Source of the DNA: Mitsuaria sp. GD03876 | GTDB taxonomy: Bacteria; Pseudomonadota; Gammaproteobacteria; Burkholderiales; Burkholderiaceae_C | Assembly (NCBI RefSeq): GCF_029840635.1 | Contig: NZ_JAOCCU010000033.1 | Location: forward strand, 1 to 64,000 | Direction: 5' to 3' | Length of the DNA: 64,000 nt | Part shown: in pieces, positions 1 through 7,572 of the stretch | Position numbering within the stretch: position 1 is the stretch's first letter | Layout of the letters: every line of letters starts with the position of its first letter | Position numbers and translations under genes: made by a program | The notes under the pieces: generated by a model | The model's database searches: none | What the model was told of the DNA's origin: nothing | What the model saw: the letters and a program-made list of their open reading frames with translations, nothing else

Positions 1-86
1 GGGCAAAGCCCGGTCAGTCATTCGACATCCCCGACAGTTCCTTCGGGGACCGCTGCAAGACAGGTGTCTGTGCAGCGAAGACCGCG

Positions 87-116
87 ACTGTAGCACAGCG
101 TTTACGCGGCTCGCAA
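87..116 (-). promoter_or_regulatory. Putative sigma-70 promoter reading out of the left edge
   Basis: On the minus strand TTGCGA (111-116) is followed after 18 bases by TACAGT (87-92), which is preceded by the extended -10 dinucleotide TG. The predicted transcript starts near position 80 and runs left out of the window. Its first bases hold two stable hairpins, CGCTGCA/TGCAGCG (about 51-77, with an inner AGAC/GTCT) and CCCCGA/TCGGGG (about 29-48). It looks like a structured leader of a gene beyond the edge. The identity of that gene cannot be seen. Confidence 0.35.
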
Positions 117-231
117 GAACTACAAGAGAAAGTCGTTGACGGCCGCCCGCGTTTCGCACGGAACGGAGGCAAGTCCTTGTTTCTCCATGGGCGCGGCGTT
201 CCGACGCGCGGGATTCAGAGGGCGATGCGCC

Positions 232-744
232 TCACCAGCGGGGGCCCATCATCGGGTAGCAGCCCATGCCGAAGCCGCCCATCAAGCCGCCGTAGCCGCC
301 CATGCCGCCGAAGGGCGACATCATCGACATCCCCAGGAAGTTGCTCGCGAGGCCACCCATGAAGGGCGACAACATGCCGCCGCCGAAGCCTCCGAGCATG
401 CTGCCCAGCAGTGCACCCCCTCCCCCGCCGACGGCGCCGCCGAGGGCCCCCAGCGGTCCGCCAAACATCGCACCCATCACGGCGCTCTTGATACCCATGG
501 CTCGGTCCTCCATCGCGCGGTCCGAGAAGCCCTCCGGAGACCCGCCACCTGCCGCGATGCCGTCGCGAACGAGTCGCGTACGGGGTGGAGCCTCCGGCGG
601 ATACCCGCGCATTCGAAGCGGCAGACCGTAGTCGATGGGGTGGCCGCCTCGCGCGGCGGCCTTCATGGAAGAAAGTCTGCGAGCCGGTCCCCCGTCGAAG
701 GAACGGCGCGGTCGATCGGGGTCAGGGGCGTTCGCCATACCCAT
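232..744 (-). CDS. Glycine- and methionine-rich small protein, function unknown
   Basis: I do not recognise a family. The protein is about 170 residues. The first 75 are polar and proline/arginine-rich. The last 90 are extremely rich in Gly and Met, with GxxxG-type spacing and no charged residues over long stretches, as in glycine-zipper membrane-associated proteins. The start chosen is the ATG at 744, which has a GAAGGA stretch about 11 bases upstream; the ATG at 738 is an alternative. The open frame extends to 876, but that would overlap the upstream gene. It lies 65 bases downstream of the PLP-enzyme gene on the same strand and may be co-transcribed. The composition is unusual, but the frame is continuous and ends with a distinct Cys-Tyr-Pro-Met-Met tail, so I think it is real. 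Confidence 0.5.
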   Translation of the reverse strand: MGMANAPDPDRPRRSFDGGPARRLSSMKAAARGGHPIDYGLPLRMRGYPPEAPPRTRLVRDGIAAGGGSPEGFSDRAMEDRAMGIKSAVMGAMFGGPLGALGGAVGGGGGALLGSMLGGFGGGMLSPFMGGLASNFLGMSMMSPFGGMGGYGGLMGGFGMGCYPMMGPRW

Positions 745-809
745 GTGGGCGATCGTCCTTCGTCGACAGCGCGTTCGATGCCGAGCGATGGCGCCGGCGT
801 GCCCTTCTA

Positions 810-2189
810 TTAGAAGAAGGTGCGGACCCCGCCGATGACGCGGTAGCCATCGTCCACCGTATAGAGAAGCGGCCACTTGTCGAAGGTCGTGCAGGGATGC
901 CCGATGCCGAAGGCGATCAAGTCCCCCACCTGCAGCGGCAGAGCGCCCGCGCCCTCCCCCGTCGCGTCGACATAGGCATGCTGGTCGTTCAGCTTCGTGA
1001 CCGACCAGTGCGAGGGCGTCGCCTGCGGCGCCTCATGCAGCCCCGGCCGGAACCACCACAGCGGTTGCGGCAGGCAGGCGTCGTAGCTGAGGTCGCGCCT
1101 TCCGGCCGTGCAGATCGCCCGGCCCGGCTCCGGCACCGACTGCACATGCGCCCACACCTCGATCGCGTTGCGCAATCCGGGTCCATCCCCCCACAGCGCG
1201 CCGGCGCGCTGACGCATGCGGTCCTGCATGCGTTCGTACTGAAGGCTGTCGTGAGACAGGTAGCAGCCGCTGCGCAGGACCACGCGCAAGGCGTGGCCCG
1301 CCCCCGCGGCCTCGACCGCCGCCAGCGTCCTCGCCGCCATGTCGAAGAACGCGGACCCACCGGCGGTGAGCAGCACCTCGCCCGGCGCGAACCACCCTTG
1401 CGCGCAACCCAGGCGGGTCAACTCCGCCACCGTCTCGATCATCGTCAGCGCGCCGAGTTCCACCCGCGCCGTGTCCGAGCCGCTGTAGACACCCTCGAAC
1501 GCCTCGACGCCGCGCAGCGCGATCGCCGGCGCGGCGTCATGAATGGCCTGGCCGAGCGCGATGCCCTCCTCCAACGTGCGCACGCCCGAGCGCCCGCCCG
1601 GCGTGCCGACTTCCAGCAGGATCTGCAACGGCCGGCGCAAGCCGCGCCCGGCCGCGGCGCGCCGAAGCAGTTCGAGGCCCGCGATCGAGTCGACCAATAG
1701 ATAGAAGTCGAAATCCGGATCCGCCTCCAGCTCGCGGAACACGAGTTCCACGTCCGCCTTGCCCACCAACTGGTTGGCCAACAGCACGCGCGGCACGCCG
1801 AAACGGCGATAGGTGCGGACATGCGCCGCGGTCGCCGCCGTCATGCCCCAGGCGCCTTCGTCGAACTGGCGCTGGAACAGCTGCGGCGCCATCGTCGTCT
1901 TGCCGTGCGGGGCCAGGCTGACGCCGGCACGTTCCGTGAACTCGCGCATCCAGCGCGCGTTGTGCCGCAGGGCCGAGTCCTTCAACACCGCGGCCGGCAG
2001 CGGCAGGTCGCCGTCGAGCAGCGACAACTTCAGCCGGTCCAGGTCCTGGAGGAAGACACCTTCGGCGATCGCCGGCAGGCCCTTCAGCGTGGGCGGCAGC
2101 GGTTCGGCGAGGAGCGGCGCGAGGCGCAAGCTCACCGAGGCGTGATCGGGCCGGTCATCGGGCGAGGCGGTGGGTGTCGGGAGGGTCAT
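810..2189 (-). CDS. D-serine deaminase-like / D-threonine aldolase-like PLP enzyme
   Basis: A predicted PLP-dependent amino-acid deaminase or aldolase of the fold-III (alanine-racemase N-terminal) group, 459 residues. The probable PLP lysine is in the motif APHGKTT near residue 97. The C-terminal D-serine-dehydratase-like domain carries the metal-binding HPC motif (GIGHPCTTF) near residue 435. The family acts on D-amino or 3-hydroxy amino acids in the cytoplasm; the substrate cannot be told from sequence. The frame is open to 2318, but that extension would run through tRNA-Thr, so the start is placed at the ATG at 2189. It is followed by the glycine-rich gene on the same strand. Confidence 0.8.
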   Translation of the reverse strand: MTLPTPTASPDDRPDHASVSLRLAPLLAEPLPPTLKGLPAIAEGVFLQDLDRLKLSLLDGDLPLPAAVLKDSALRHNARWMREFTERAGVSLAPHGKTTMAPQLFQRQFDEGAWGMTAATAAHVRTYRRFGVPRVLLANQLVGKADVELVFRELEADPDFDFYLLVDSIAGLELLRRAAAGRGLRRPLQILLEVGTPGGRSGVRTLEEGIALGQAIHDAAPAIALRGVEAFEGVYSGSDTARVELGALTMIETVAELTRLGCAQGWFAPGEVLLTAGGSAFFDMAARTLAAVEAAGAGHALRVVLRSGCYLSHDSLQYERMQDRMRQRAGALWGDGPGLRNAIEVWAHVQSVPEPGRAICTAGRRDLSYDACLPQPLWWFRPGLHEAPQATPSHWSVTKLNDQHAYVDATGEGAGALPLQVGDLIAFGIGHPCTTFDKWPLLYTVDDGYRVIGGVRTFF

Positions 2190-2240
2190 GGCGCGCCATG
2201 TTGCCACCACCGAGGGTCCTCGCCGTCCCGCGCGGCAAAT

Positions 2241-2273
2241 GAAAAGGGCCCGATGCTTGCACATCGGGCCCTT
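2241..2273 (-). terminator. Intrinsic terminator after tRNA-Thr
   Basis: On the minus strand an 11-bp stem (AAGGGCCCGATG pairing with CATCGGGCCCTT) is followed by TTTTC. It lies just past the 3' end of tRNA-Thr and separates the tRNA from the PLP-enzyme gene. Confidence 0.8.
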
Positions 2274-2279
2274 CAGGAT

Positions 2280-2355
2280 TGGTGCCGGTGAAGAGAGTCG
2301 AACTCCCGACCTTCGCATTACGAATGCGCTGCTCTACCAACTGAGCTACACCGGC
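2280..2355 (-). tRNA. tRNA-Thr (anticodon CGT)
   Basis: The minus strand folds into a complete cloverleaf: acceptor stem GCCGGTG pairing with CACCGGC, D-arm GCTC-AGTTGGTA-GAGC, anticodon stem GCGCA/TGCGA with loop TTCGTAA, and T-loop GTTCGAC. The anticodon CGT reads the threonine codon ACG. A CCA end is encoded (2280-2282). It has its own promoter and terminator and is a single-gene unit. Confidence 0.97.
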
Positions 2356-2380
2356 GCTGTCGCGAACAACAGAGTCGAAG

Positions 2381-2409
2381 AGTATAGGCCAGATTTTTCG
2401 ACCCGACAA
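2381..2409 (-). promoter_or_regulatory. Sigma-70 promoter of tRNA-Thr
   Basis: On the minus strand TTGTCG (2404-2409), a 17-base spacer and TATACT (2381-2386) form a near-consensus promoter. The -10 box ends 25 bases before the tRNA 5' end. Confidence 0.75.
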
Positions 2410-2449
2410 GTTTTTGAACCGCCGCGTCTCTCCATCGACGCGCGCCGCG

Positions 2450-2905
2450 TCACTCCTCGCCCAGATTCGCCTGCACGCGCCTGAGCAGCTCGGCCAGTTG
2501 CGCCTGCTCGGCGGCGTTCAGCCCGGCCAGCGCCTGCACCGACACCTGCCGCGCCTGGCGCTTGAGTTCACGTTGCACCGCCAGGCCCGCCTCGCTGACC
2601 TGCAGCCGGACCTGGCGACGGTCCGCCTCGTCGGTTTCCGCCTCGAGCAGTCCCTTGTCGCGCAGCCCCTTGATCAGCCGCGCCAGTTGCGCCTTGTCCC
2701 GCCCGCTGTGCTGCGCCAGGTCGCTCTGCGTGCCGCCGGGATGCCGCTCGAAGAAGAACAGCACCTTGCCTTCCATGTGGGTGATGTCCTGCGGACCGTC
2801 GCGCAGGAAGCGGTACTGGCGCGCGCGGTACCGGTGCATCACCGAATGGATCAGCTCCAGCACGTCGTCGTCCTTGACCCTTCGGCCGGTGGTGTTAGTT
2901 GACAT
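2450..2905 (-). CDS. MarR-family transcriptional regulator
   Basis: A 151-residue winged-helix regulator of the MarR family. The recognition region (SDLAQHSGRDKAQLARLIK, about residues 63-81) and the wing (AETDEADRRQVRLQV) fit the family, which binds DNA as a dimer and usually represses a divergent gene until a small ligand or oxidant is bound. The start is the ATG at 2905, just inside the first of two identical palindromes. The divergent neighbour encodes a siderophore-interacting flavoprotein, the likely regulatory target. The palindrome over its own start codon points to autoregulation. Confidence 0.88.
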   Translation of the reverse strand: MSTNTTGRRVKDDDVLELIHSVMHRYRARQYRFLRDGPQDITHMEGKVLFFFERHPGGTQSDLAQHSGRDKAQLARLIKGLRDKGLLEAETDEADRRQVRLQVSEAGLAVQRELKRQARQVSVQALAGLNAAEQAQLAELLRRVQANLGEE

Positions 2906-2911
2906 TGTCAA
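2899..2911. promoter_or_regulatory. Operator 1 for the MarR-type regulator (predicted)
   Basis: Perfect palindrome TTGACA-T-TGTCAA covering the start codon of the MarR gene. A second copy lies 32 bp away in the same divergent spacer. Binding here would block the regulator's own translation-start region or promoter. Confidence 0.6.
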
Positions 2912-2930
2912 TCGATCGGTCGCAAGATGG

Positions 2931-2943
2931 ATGACATTGTCAA
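2931..2943. promoter_or_regulatory. Operator 2 for the MarR-type regulator (predicted)
   Basis: Second copy, ATGACA-T-TGTCAA, with one mismatch to operator 1. The centre-to-centre distance is 32 bp, about three helical turns, so both dimers would sit on the same DNA face. It lies 21 bases upstream of the start of the siderophore-interacting protein gene. Confidence 0.6.
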
Positions 2944-2963
2944 CGAAACAAAGCCACCTCGCA

Positions 2964-3746
2964 ATGAAGCCCGAGTCCCTGAACACCCCCTCGCCCCTGC
3001 CCGCCGATTCCGCCGACAGCCGTCCCGCCAGCCGCGTGCAGCGGGTGCGGCATGAACTGAAGCGCCGCGTCCTGACCGTCGCCGCCGTCGACGACGTGAC
3101 GCCCAACTTCCGTCGCGTCACGCTGCGCGGCGAGTCGCTGGCCGACTTCGTCAGCGCGTCCTTCGACGACCACGTGAAGCTGATCTTCGACGCCGAGGCC
3201 GCCGACGGCCCGGTGATGCGCGACTACACGCCGCGCCGTTTCGACACCGCCGCGCACGAGCTGGTGGTCGAGTTCGCGCAGCACGGCGACGGCCCCGCCG
3301 CCGACTGGGCCGCGCAGGCGCGCCCGGGACAGACGCTGACCGTCGGCGGGCCGCGCGGCTCGTTCATCATCCCGGCCGATTTCGACTGGCACCTGCTGGC
3401 CGGCGACGAGACCGCCCTCCCCGCGGTCGCCCGCCGCCTGGAGGAACTGCCGGCCGGCACCCGCGTGATCGCGCTGCTGAACGTGCCGGAGGCCGACCGG
3501 CGCGTCTTCGACACCCGGGCCGACGTGGACCTGCGCTGGGTCGACGGCGACGACGCGCTGCTCGACGCCGCCCGCGCGCTGACGCTGCCCGCTGGCGAGG
3601 GCTACGCCTGGTGCGCCGGCGAGGCCGCGTCGATGGCCGCGCTGCGCCGCATCCTGGTCGACGAGAAGGGGCACGACCGGCATGCGATCCGCGCGTCGGC
3701 CTATTGGAAGCGCGGCGCCAGCCACCATCACGAGCATCTGGAGTAA
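2964..3746 (+). CDS. Siderophore-interacting FAD/NAD(P)H-type reductase (SIP family)
   Basis: A 260-residue cytoplasmic flavoprotein of the ViuB/YqjH family, which reduces ferric siderophores to release iron. The N-terminal half carries the FAD-binding barrel, with MRDYTPRRFD near residue 78 and GPAADWAAQARPGQ and GPRGSF shortly after. The C-terminal SIP domain shows GDETALPAVARRLEELP and ends with SAYWKRGASHHHEHLE, typical of the family. The start is the ATG at 2964; the frame is open further upstream but crosses the MarR gene and operators. The regulator next door is MarR-type rather than an obvious Fur site, so the signal may not be iron alone. Confidence 0.88.
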   Translation: MKPESLNTPSPLPADSADSRPASRVQRVRHELKRRVLTVAAVDDVTPNFRRVTLRGESLADFVSASFDDHVKLIFDAEAADGPVMRDYTPRRFDTAAHELVVEFAQHGDGPAADWAAQARPGQTLTVGGPRGSFIIPADFDWHLLAGDETALPAVARRLEELPAGTRVIALLNVPEADRRVFDTRADVDLRWVDGDDALLDAARALTLPAGEGYAWCAGEAASMAALRRILVDEKGHDRHAIRASAYWKRGASHHHEHLE

Positions 3747-3750
3747 GGAC

Positions 3751-3800
3751 GCGCCGGCGTGCGCCGGCGTGCGCCGGCACCCGGCACCCGGCACCCGGCG
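3751..3800. repeat. Short GC-rich tandem repeat
   Basis: Three copies of a decamer (GCGCCGGCGT or near) run into about four copies of the heptamer CCGGCAC. It lies directly after the stop codon of the siderophore-interacting protein gene. It could vary in length by slippage; I see no coding role. Confidence 0.6.
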
Positions 3801-3916
3801 AGCGTCGAGTGCCGGTGAGGCCGATGAACAGGCGCATCGGCGCCGTCGACCTCACCGTGGCTTCACACCCGCGTGGCACACTGCCGCTCGCCCGGATCGG
3901 AGGCGGGCCCCTCGTG

Positions 3917-4306
3917 ATGTCTGAAGTCCTGCATGACCCGCGCTGGCGCAACGCCTGGCGCACGCTGTTCCTCGCCGTGGTGCTCGGCGCGAGTTGGCTG
4001 GCGTTCTCGCCGCATCCGCCGCGCATGGCCGACCTGGGCTGGGACAAGGCGAATCACTTCTCCGCCTTCGGCACGCTGGCCTTCGTGGGCATGCAGTGCC
4101 TGGCCGCCGGCGCGCGCCGGCGCTGGATCGTGCTGGCCACGCTGCTGGCCTACGGCGTCGGCATCGAGCTGGTGCAGTCGCAGATCCCGGGCCGCGACGC
4201 CGACGCGGCCGATGTCCTGGCCGACATGATCGGCGCCGTCATCGGACTGGCCGTGCACGCGCTGGTGCTGCGCGTCATCGCGCCAAGGGCGGCTCCGGCT
4301 CGCTGA
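3917..4306 (+). CDS. VanZ-like membrane protein
   Basis: A 129-residue protein with three to four hydrophobic segments. VanZ-family features are the DKANHFSAFGTLAF motif near residue 43 and GIELVQSQIPGRDADAADVLADMIG near residues 82-107. Family members are small integral membrane proteins of uncertain role; the name comes from teicoplanin resistance, and no resistance function is implied here. The ATG at 3917 follows a CTCGTG spacer without a strong ribosome site; starts further upstream are possible. Its 3' end overlaps the convergent regulator gene by 32 bases. Confidence 0.8.
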   Translation: MSEVLHDPRWRNAWRTLFLAVVLGASWLAFSPHPPRMADLGWDKANHFSAFGTLAFVGMQCLAAGARRRWIVLATLLAYGVGIELVQSQIPGRDADAADVLADMIGAVIGLAVHALVLRVIAPRAAPAR

Positions 4307-5153
4307 ACTCGCGGCGCGACATCGCGATCGCGACCGCCTGGGCGCGGTTGTTCGCGCCGAGCTTGCGCAGGATCTTGCGCACGTGGTTCTTGACCGTGAA
4401 CATGCTGATGCCCAGCTGGATCGCGATCCCCTCGTTGCTCAGGCCCGCGCGCAGGCCCTCGACGATCTGCTGCTCGCGCGGCGTCACCAGCGCGCCGGCG
4501 CGCCGCGGCGCGGCCTGACCCCGCGGTTGCAGCCGCGCGCGTCGCCAGGCGGCGTGCAGCGACGGCGTCAGCAGTTCCAGGCGCCGCAGGTGCTCGTCCT
4601 CCCAGCCGTCGCCGGCGAGCAGGAACAGGCTTTGCGGCCGCTCGCCGTCGCCGGCGACGCCATGCAGCGCCACGTCGCGCAGCCCCGCCTCGAGCAGCGG
4701 CTGGAACAGCGCCGACGGCGCTTCCCGCGTCAGGTCCAGGTGCAACGGCCGCCGGCCGTCGCCCCAGCGCCGGATCAGGTGCAGCCACAAGCCGTGGTCG
4801 GGCGCCTCCAGCTGCGCCTGCAGCGCGTCGCCGATCGGCTTCAGATGGAACAGCTGCGCCGTCAGCCGCGGCGACGGCGGCTGGTCGCCGACGCACACCA
4901 GCAGCCGGTGCGGCAGCAGCGGCTGCAGCCGGCTCTGGCTCCAGACGAAGAACTGTGCCGGCGTGGCCGGCTGGCGCGCGCTCCACAGCGCCTCCAGCAG
5001 GCGCTCGACCAGCACATGGTCCTGCAGCCAGGACAGCGGCAAGGCGTCGCCGTCGGCCAGGCCGGCCGGCAAGGCGCTCGGCGTGGACAGGGTCGGCGAC
5101 GACGCCACGGGCGTCGGGATCGAGGAAGACATCGCGTGCGGCGTCATGGCCAT
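4275..5153 (-). CDS. LuxR-type transcriptional regulator, EpsA-like
   Basis: About 292 residues. The last 65 form a GerE/LuxR helix-turn-helix (LVTPREQQIVEGLRAGLSNE, then TVKNHVRKILRKLGANNRAQ). The N-terminal part, with AQFFVWSQSRLQPLLPHRLL near residue 75, resembles EpsA-type regulators that accompany XrtB exosortase and exopolysaccharide loci in betaproteobacteria. No exosortase gene is in this window. The start is uncertain: ATGs at 5153, 5147 and 5132 are possible and none has a clear ribosome site. It is divergent from egtB across about 230 bp. Confidence 0.75.
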   Translation of the reverse strand: MAMTPHAMSSSIPTPVASSPTLSTPSALPAGLADGDALPLSWLQDHVLVERLLEALWSARQPATPAQFFVWSQSRLQPLLPHRLLVCVGDQPPSPRLTAQLFHLKPIGDALQAQLEAPDHGLWLHLIRRWGDGRRPLHLDLTREAPSALFQPLLEAGLRDVALHGVAGDGERPQSLFLLAGDGWEDEHLRRLELLTPSLHAAWRRARLQPRGQAAPRRAGALVTPREQQIVEGLRAGLSNEGIAIQLGISMFTVKNHVRKILRKLGANNRAQAVAIAMSRREFSEPEPPLAR

Positions 5154-5384
5154 GGGGGAATGCGTGAGCCGGGTCGCCGTGAGCCTGCCCGCGCGGGATG
5201 ACGCCGCGATGAAGGCGCACCCCGGACGCGCGCGGCGGGAACCGGCCTTGCCCTTGCTGACATCGGGTGGCAGTTGTGCCGGCCCACCCGGCCGCGCGCG
5301 GCGTCCCGCGCCGGACACGGGCTTGGCAAATCGGCTACCGTAGCCGCTCGGTCCGACTCCCCCGGACCGGCAGGAGTTGCTTGC

Positions 5385-6656
5385 ATGTCGGATCACGATC
5401 TGCCGCCCGAGCGGCGCGATCTCGCGCGCCGCTACGAGGCGGTCCGGCGTCACACGCTGACGCTGGCCGAGCCGCTGTCGGCCGAGGACCAGGCCGCCCA
5501 GTCGATGCCGGACGCCAGTCCCGCGAAATGGCACCAGGCCCACACCAGCTGGTTCTTCGAGGCGCTGCTGCTGCGCCCGCACCTGCCGGGCTACCGGCCG
5601 CTCGACGAGTCCCACCACTATCTCTTCAACTCGTATTACGAAGGCCTCGGCCCGCGCCATCCGCGACCGCAACGCGGCCTGCTGACGCGGCCGTCGCTCG
5701 ACGAGGTCCGCGCCTATCGCCGCCATGTCGACGCGCACATCCAGCAGCTGATCGCGGGTTGCGACGACGCGACCTGGGCCGCGATCGCGCCGACGCTCGA
5801 GCTCGGCCTGCACCACGAGCAGCAGCACCAGGAACTGCTGTTGACCGACGCGCTGCACCTGCTGTCCTGCCATCCGTGGCGGCCGGCGCTGCGGGACACC
5901 GCGCCGGTGCCGGCGGTCGCGCACGCGAGCGAATGGCTGCGCCATGACGGCGGACTGGTCGACATCGGCCACGACGCGAGCGCCGCGGGGGCGGGTTTTG
6001 CCTTCGACAACGAAGGGCCGCGCCACCGCGCCTGGCTCGAGCCGTTCGAGATCGCCAGCCACCTGGTCACCTGCGGCGAGTTCCAGCGCTTCATCGACAA
6101 CGGCGGGTATCGCGACCCGCGCTGGTGGTTGTCCGACGCATGGGCCACGGTGCAGTCGCAGGGCTGGCGGGCGCCGCCCTACTGGGTGGACGCCAGCGAC
6201 GGTGAAGGCGACGGCCAAGGCGGCGCGCCCTCGCGCTGGTCGGTCTTCGGTCTGCACGGGCTGCGGGCGATGGACCCGTCGGCGCCGGTGATGCAGCTGA
6301 GCTTCTACGAGGCGGCGGCCTATGCCGAGTGGGCCGGCGCGCGACTGCCCAGCGAGCAGGAATGGGAGGCGGCCGCGGCGCTGCCCGGCATCGCGCAGCT
6401 CGACGACCAGGCCTGGCAGTGGACGCGCTCGGCGTACCACCCCTATCCGGGCTTCCGCCCGCTGGAGGGCGTGGCCTCCGAATACAACGGCAAGTTCATG
6501 GTCGGCCAGCTGGTGCTGCGCGGCGGCAGCCTGGCGACGCCGCCGGGCCATGCGCGCCCGACCTACCGCAATTTCTTCCCGCCGGCCGCGCGCTGGCAGT
6601 TCACCGGGCTGCGACTGGCCCGCGATGCGCGTCCGCGCGCGGAGACCCCCGCATGA
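5385..6656 (+). CDS. egtB: Ergothioneine biosynthesis protein EgtB (iron-dependent sulfoxide synthase)
   Basis: A 423-residue cytoplasmic enzyme that joins hercynine to cysteine or gamma-glutamylcysteine with oxygen, the C-S bond-forming step of ergothioneine synthesis. The N-terminal DinB-like domain has the iron-ligand motif HX3HXE (HHEQQHQE near residue 147) and an upstream histidine in KWHQAHTSWFFEAL (near residue 47). The C-terminal formylglycine-generating-enzyme-like domain includes GARLPSEQEWEAAAAL and ends with the TGLRLARD motif. The start has an AGGAG eight bases upstream (5372-5376). The stop overlaps the egtD start (ATGA), so the two are translationally coupled. No egtC, egtA or egtE gene is nearby. 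Confidence 0.95.
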   Translation: MSDHDLPPERRDLARRYEAVRRHTLTLAEPLSAEDQAAQSMPDASPAKWHQAHTSWFFEALLLRPHLPGYRPLDESHHYLFNSYYEGLGPRHPRPQRGLLTRPSLDEVRAYRRHVDAHIQQLIAGCDDATWAAIAPTLELGLHHEQQHQELLLTDALHLLSCHPWRPALRDTAPVPAVAHASEWLRHDGGLVDIGHDASAAGAGFAFDNEGPRHRAWLEPFEIASHLVTCGEFQRFIDNGGYRDPRWWLSDAWATVQSQGWRAPPYWVDASDGEGDGQGGAPSRWSVFGLHGLRAMDPSAPVMQLSFYEAAAYAEWAGARLPSEQEWEAAAALPGIAQLDDQAWQWTRSAYHPYPGFRPLEGVASEYNGKFMVGQLVLRGGSLATPPGHARPTYRNFFPPAARWQFTGLRLARDARPRAETPA

Positions 6657-7567
6657 GCAGTTTCGCCGAGGACCTTCACGCCGCGCTCGCCGGCCCCGAG
6701 CACGAGATCTCGCCCAAGTACTTCTACGACGCGCAGGGCTCGGCGCTGTTCGAGCAGATCTGCGAGCTGCCCGAGTACTACCCGACCCGCACCGAGCTCG
6801 CGCTGCTGCGCCGCCATGCCGGCGACTTCGCCGCGCGCATGGGCTCCGGCGCGCAGTTGATCGAGTACGGCGCCGGCGCGCTGGTCAAGGTGCGCCTGCT
6901 GCTGGAGCGCGCCGAGCGCCTGGACAGCTTCGTGCCGGTCGACATCTCCGGCCCGCACCTGCTGGCCGCGTGCGACGCGCTGCAGCGCGAGCAGGCGGCG
7001 CTGCGCATCCTGCCGGTGGTCGCCGACTTCACGAAGATGCATGTGCTGCCCGATCCGCCGCCCAACGGCAGGCGCATCGGCTTCTTCCCGGGATCGAGCA
7101 TCGGCAACTTCGATCCGGCCGAGGCGCTCGAGTTCCTGCGGCTGCTGCGCGCGGAACTCGATGGCGGGGCGCTGCTGATCGGCGTCGACCTGATCAAGGA
7201 CCCGGCGCTGCTGCACGCCGCCTACAACGACGCGCAGGGCGTGACGGCGCGCTTCAACCTCAACCTGCTGCGCCACGCGCAACGCGCGCTGGGGTTGGAA
7301 TGCGACGCGGCGGGCTTCGACCATTACGCGTTCTACGACCCGCGCAAGCACCGCATCGAGATGCACCTGCTGCCGCGTGGCGAGCAGCAGCTGCAGCTGC
7401 AGGGCCGGCGCTACACGCTGCAGCCCGGCGAGAGCCTGCACACCGAGAACTCGTACAAGTACAGCGTCGAGAGTTTCCAGGCGCTGGCGCGCGAGGCGGG
7501 CTTCCGGCCGTCGGCGCATTGGACCGACGACCAGCGCTGGTTCAGCCTCCACTGGCTGGAGGCCTGA
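6653..7567 (+). CDS. egtD: L-histidine N-alpha-methyltransferase EgtD
   Basis: A 304-residue SAM-dependent enzyme that trimethylates histidine to hercynine, the first step of ergothioneine synthesis. Seen: the family opening ISPKYFYDAQGSALFEQICE, the SAM-binding region ELPEYYPTRTE and LIEYGAGALVKVRLLL, GFFPGSSIGNFDP near residue 145, and the ending HTENSYKYSVESF. The usual SAM loop GSGxSxK reads GAGALVK here. The gene begins inside the egtB stop codon. Together the pair makes the minimal EgtB-EgtD route; C-S lyase activity must come from elsewhere. Confidence 0.95.
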   Translation: MSSFAEDLHAALAGPEHEISPKYFYDAQGSALFEQICELPEYYPTRTELALLRRHAGDFAARMGSGAQLIEYGAGALVKVRLLLERAERLDSFVPVDISGPHLLAACDALQREQAALRILPVVADFTKMHVLPDPPPNGRRIGFFPGSSIGNFDPAEALEFLRLLRAELDGGALLIGVDLIKDPALLHAAYNDAQGVTARFNLNLLRHAQRALGLECDAAGFDHYAFYDPRKHRIEMHLLPRGEQQLQLQGRRYTLQPGESLHTENSYKYSVESFQALAREAGFRPSAHWTDDQRWFSLHWLEA

Positions 7568-7572
7568 GGCGC

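Noticed and set aside
2190..2318. N-terminal extension of the D-serine-deaminase-like gene
   Set aside because: It would be encoded by the tRNA-Thr gene and its terminator. The ATG at 2189 gives the normal length.
3917..4306. VanZ-like gene as evidence of glycopeptide resistance
   Set aside because: VanZ-like membrane proteins are common in Gram-negative bacteria without any van cluster; no other van gene is present.
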